NCBI RefSeq assembly: GCF_025147465.1
Contig: NZ_JALXOZ010000027.1
Coordinates: 1-16,421 of the forward strand
From: Dermabacter sp. p3-SID358
GTDB lineage: Bacteria > Actinomycetota > Actinomycetes > Actinomycetales > Dermabacteraceae
DNA: 16,421 nucleotides
Direction: 5' to 3'
This document shows, one piece after another, positions 14,048 to 16,421 of the stretch. Positions within the stretch are counted from its first letter, which is position 1, and the number at the start of each line of letters is the position of its first letter. The notes beneath the pieces are model-generated. The model was given only the letters and a program-made list of their open reading frames with translations, made no database searches and was not told the origin of the DNA. The position numbers and the translations under genes were made by a program.

Positions 14048-15426
14048 TGCGCCCCAGCTCCTATGACACCCTGACGCCCTTCCAGCGTGCCTTTGCTCTC
14101 TTCGCCATCGCGATCGGTGGTTTTGGCATTGGCTCGAGCGAGTTCGTGTCGATGGGCATCCTGCCCGATATCGCTCGCTCGCTTCTTCCTGAGCTCATGG
14201 CGGCGAATCCCGAGCACGCGATCGCGCAGGCCGGCTGGGCTGTGAGCGCCTATGCGTTTGGCGTCGTCGTGGGTGCACCGACGATTTCTCTCCTGGGCGT
14301 CAAGATCGCTCGCCCGAAGCTCATCATGCTTCTCGCGTTTGGCCTTCTCGTGGGCTCGGTGCTTTCTGCCACGATGCCGCTTTTTGGCCTGCTCGTGCCC
14401 GCGCGTTTCCTCGCGGGTCTTCCGCACGGCGCGTTTTTCGGCGTGGCCGCACTGCTCGCCGCCGATGTGATGGGGCCCGGCAATCAGGGCAAAGGGATCG
14501 CGCTCGCCCTCATGGGGCTCACGGTCGCGAACCTTCTCGGCGTTCCACTCCTCACCGCGTTCGGCCAGCAGCTCGGTTGGCGAACCGCCTACTGGATCGT
14601 CGCGGGCGTATTCGCCCTGTCGATCCTCCTGCTGTTCCTCGCGATTCCGCCGCAAGAAGCGCCAAAGGGGCGCAGCGCAAAGGACGAGCTTGCGGCGTTC
14701 AAACAGCCGCGCATGTGGATGGTCATTGCGATCGAATGTGCCGGTTTCACAAGCTTCTTTGCGATGTATGGCTACATCGCCGACGTCACGGTGAGCGTCG
14801 CGGGCATCGACAAGCTGTTCATCCCCGTGATTCTCGCTCTCGCTGGTGCCGGCATGACGCTCGGCAACTGGATCGCGGGCCACCTCACGGATTGGTCGTA
14901 CCGCGCGAGTCTCTTCATCGTGTTTCCGATCTTCATCGTGATGTTTATCGTGCTCATCGCGCTGCGCGAGAATCCGGTTGGCTTCGGCGTAGGCGTGTTT
15001 CTCGTGAGTGCGACGAGCTCGATCACGAGCCCTCTTATGCAGGCGTGGCTCATGACGAACGCCGGAAAGTCGGTGACGCTCGCGGCGGCCTCGCATCACG
15101 GCGCCTTCAACGTCGCGAACTCTCTCGGCGTGATGTTTGGCGGGTTCATTTTGAGTGCGGGGTTCGGTTTTTCCGCGGTCCTGTATCTTGCGGGAGGTCT
15201 CGCCCTGTTCGGTATGGTCGTGACCTTCGTTGGTCTGTGGATCGATCGTGATGGTGTTCACGACATCAACGCCCTCAATCAGGAGAGCGAAGATTTGACG
15301 TTTGGTGTGAGCATCGTGCGCACGGAAACGGGAGAGATGCTCGCGATTGCTGCGGGTGCGGGCGGCGAGAGCGTCGCGCTTGAGGCCGACGGCGCCTATC
15401 TTGAGTCGCACCAACGTTCGGAATAG
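14047..15426 (+). CDS. MFS transporter, DHA1/AraJ-like exporter
   Basis: A 459-residue major facilitator superfamily protein, a proton-driven exporter of the DHA1 group that includes AraJ and Cmx-type chloramphenicol exporters; the substrate is unknown. About twelve hydrophobic segments span roughly residues 15-398. The opening, G-G-F-G-I-G-S-S-E-F-V-S-M-G-I-L-P-D-I-A, and G-L-T-V-A-N-L-L-G-V-P-L (157-168) with G-W-R-T-A-Y-W are characteristic of the group. R120 in helix 4 (P-A-R-F-L-A-G) is the usual charged residue. The protein continues for about 60 hydrophilic residues after the last helix, longer than usual, with no domain I know. The start is a GTG at 14047 with AGAAGGA 6 nt upstream. 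It may be cotranscribed with yggS 63 nt upstream. Confidence 0.92.
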   Translation: MRPSSYDTLTPFQRAFALFAIAIGGFGIGSSEFVSMGILPDIARSLLPELMAANPEHAIAQAGWAVSAYAFGVVVGAPTISLLGVKIARPKLIMLLAFGLLVGSVLSATMPLFGLLVPARFLAGLPHGAFFGVAALLAADVMGPGNQGKGIALALMGLTVANLLGVPLLTAFGQQLGWRTAYWIVAGVFALSILLLFLAIPPQEAPKGRSAKDELAAFKQPRMWMVIAIECAGFTSFFAMYGYIADVTVSVAGIDKLFIPVILALAGAGMTLGNWIAGHLTDWSYRASLFIVFPIFIVMFIVLIALRENPVGFGVGVFLVSATSSITSPLMQAWLMTNAGKSVTLAAASHHGAFNVANSLGVMFGGFILSAGFGFSAVLYLAGGLALFGMVVTFVGLWIDRDGVHDINALNQESEDLTFGVSIVRTETGEMLAIAAGAGGESVALEADGAYLESHQRSE

Positions 15427-15456
15427 TCGCTGCCTGAATGGCGTTCCATGAGCCTT

Positions 15457-15479
15457 CACTACACTGTGTGTACGTAGTG
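15457..15479. repeat. Interrupted palindrome upstream of the BI-1 gene
   Basis: CACTAC (15457-15462) and GTAGTG (15474-15479) are inverted with an 11-nt spacer, and a smaller inverted pair, TACAC/GTGTA, lies nested within the region (15460-15472). It sits in the 77-nt gap between the MFS stop and the BI-1 start, and overlaps TACACT (15460-15465), a possible -10. It could be an operator or just a weak structure. Confidence 0.3.
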
Positions 15480-15503
15480 ATGCCCTCGAGAAAAGGACAC
15501 CCC

Positions 15504-16421
15504 GTGGCGCGAAACAATGGAATTTTGAAGAAAAGCCCGGCTTTCAGTAGCTCGGGCGGGTACGCTCCCGCTCCCGAGTACAACCAGGCTCCGGGCGCGC
15601 AGCAGCAGTTCGGCCAGCCTCAACAGCAGGCTCCGCAGTATCAGGCCCCCCAGTATCAGGAGGGCAGCTACAGCCAGGCTGACCTCGAGGCGATGTACAA
15701 CCGCCCAGCGGCGACGGGTTTTGATACGGGCCGCATGACGTGGCGCAACACGATGAATGCGATCACGGCGACCTTCGGCGTGATCATCGCCGTGGCGTTT
15801 GTTGTCATGATGCTTCCCACTATCGGGGGTCTCGTGACAGGTACGGAAGAGGGCCGCCAGGTTGGCTTCGCCTTCGCCTCGATTCTTGCGATCGTCGGTG
15901 CGGTCGGCGCCTTCGTGGCTGTCATTGTGAATGCGTTCAAGAAGAAGCCGAGCATGATTGTCACGCTCGCGTACGCACTTTTCGAAGGCCTCCTCCTCGG
16001 CGGCATCAGCGTGTTCTTCGAGCAGGCATACCCGGGCATCGTGTTCCAGGCCGTGATCGCAACTCTCGCCGTCACTGGTTCGATCGCCGTGCTGTTCCGC
16101 CTGGGTAAGCTGCGCACGAGCCCGACGCTCACGAAGATTTTCGTCGTTGCCTTCGGCGCGTACTTCATTTTCACGATCGTGAACCTCGTGCTCGTTTTGC
16201 TCGGCATTGCGAACCTCCGCACGGGCCTCCTCGGCATCGTCATTGGTCTCGCCGCCGTGGCCCTCGCGAGCTACAGCCTCGTCATGGACCTCGAGCAGAT
16301 CAAGAACGGCATCGATAACGGTGCCCCGAAGGGGTACGCGTGGACGGCCGCACTTGGCCTCGCCGTGACAGTTGTGTGGATGTACACGGAGATCCTGCGC
16401 ATCCTCGCGATCTTGCGCGAC
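15504..16421 (+). CDS. Bax inhibitor-1/YccA family membrane protein (cut at window end)
   Basis: 306 codons are visible and the frame is open at the window edge; the family usually ends within a few residues of this point. Residues 1-70 form a Gln/Pro/Tyr/Ala-rich cytosolic tail with short Q-Y-Q-A-P repeats. Seven hydrophobic segments follow, from about residue 87 on. Family signatures are Y-A-L-F-E-G-L-L-L-G-G-I-S (157-169) and M-D-L-E-Q-I-K-N-G-I-D-N-G-A-P-K-G-Y-A-W (261-280), whose acidic residues correspond to the pH-sensing/calcium-leak site known in BI-1 homologues; the role in actinobacteria is unproven. The start is a GTG at 15504 with AAAAGGA about 7 nt upstream. Confidence 0.92.
   Translation, partial: MARNNGILKKSPAFSSSGGYAPAPEYNQAPGAQQQFGQPQQQAPQYQAPQYQEGSYSQADLEAMYNRPAATGFDTGRMTWRNTMNAITATFGVIIAVAFVVMMLPTIGGLVTGTEEGRQVGFAFASILAIVGAVGAFVAVIVNAFKKKPSMIVTLAYALFEGLLLGGISVFFEQAYPGIVFQAVIATLAVTGSIAVLFRLGKLRTSPTLTKIFVVAFGAYFIFTIVNLVLVLLGIANLRTGLLGIVIGLAAVALASYSLVMDLEQIKNGIDNGAPKGYAWTAALGLAVTVVWMYTEILRILAILRD

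Noticed and set aside
13822..15459. A 545-codon open frame on the minus strand opposite the MFS gene
   Set aside because: The protein is extremely rich in Arg, His, Glu and Asp with no domain or membrane pattern, as expected when a high-GC gene is read antisense; the plus-strand MFS and YggS genes explain the same bases.

Overview
This is a high-GC window with mostly C/G third codon positions. Its domain architectures are typical of Actinomycetota: an XPB-type repair helicase plus a separate helicase-associated protein, a PhoP/TcrX-type two-component pair, proline/alanine/glutamine-rich tails on small membrane proteins, frequent GTG/TTG starts and weak or absent Shine-Dalgarno sites. A Micrococcales-like chromosome is the best guess; the genus cannot be fixed from the sequence. 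It reads as ordinary chromosomal backbone. I see no CRISPR array, insertion sequence, prophage module or toxin-antitoxin pair.

Layout. (1) 38-1890, minus strand: a tight operon LLM-class flavin oxidoreductase -> GNAT acetyltransferase (TTG start overlapping the upstream stop) -> DUF4298-like protein. (2) 2018-2830, plus strand: an RNase HI with an extra C-terminal domain, ending in an 8-nt convergent overlap with the next block. (3) 2823-5725, minus strand: LapA-like membrane protein, then an OmpR/PhoP-type response regulator and its histidine kinase. (4) 5844-8364, minus strand: four-span-region membrane protein overlapping an XPB helicase by 8 nt. (5) 8511-9971, plus strand: 6-phosphogluconate dehydrogenase (gnd), followed by a large near-perfect inverted repeat. 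(6) 10062-12284, minus strand: helicase-associated (XPB/Ssl2 N-terminal-like) protein, probably leaderless. (7) 12328-12403, plus strand: an unusual short-variable-loop tRNA with anticodon UAA. (8) 12410-13011, minus strand: a small basic ORF and a DUF2335-like membrane protein whose N-terminus lies in a different frame. (9) 13276-15426, plus strand: YggS-type PLP homeostasis protein and an MFS exporter. (10) 15504 to the window end, plus strand: a Bax-inhibitor-1/YccA family membrane protein, cut by the window edge.

How the genes relate. Most blocks are independent housekeeping units. The kinase/regulator pair is a complete signalling system, with 11-nt-spaced repeats upstream resembling PhoP boxes. 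The XPB helicase and the helicase-associated protein, separated here by gnd, are probably functionally linked in nucleic-acid repair. No clearly new multi-gene system is visible. The items most worth checking are the out-of-frame DUF2335-like gene next to the tRNA, the class I tRNA with a UAA anticodon, the 25-bp stem after gnd, the RNase HI fusion, and the hairpin that holds the ribosome-binding site of the MFS gene.
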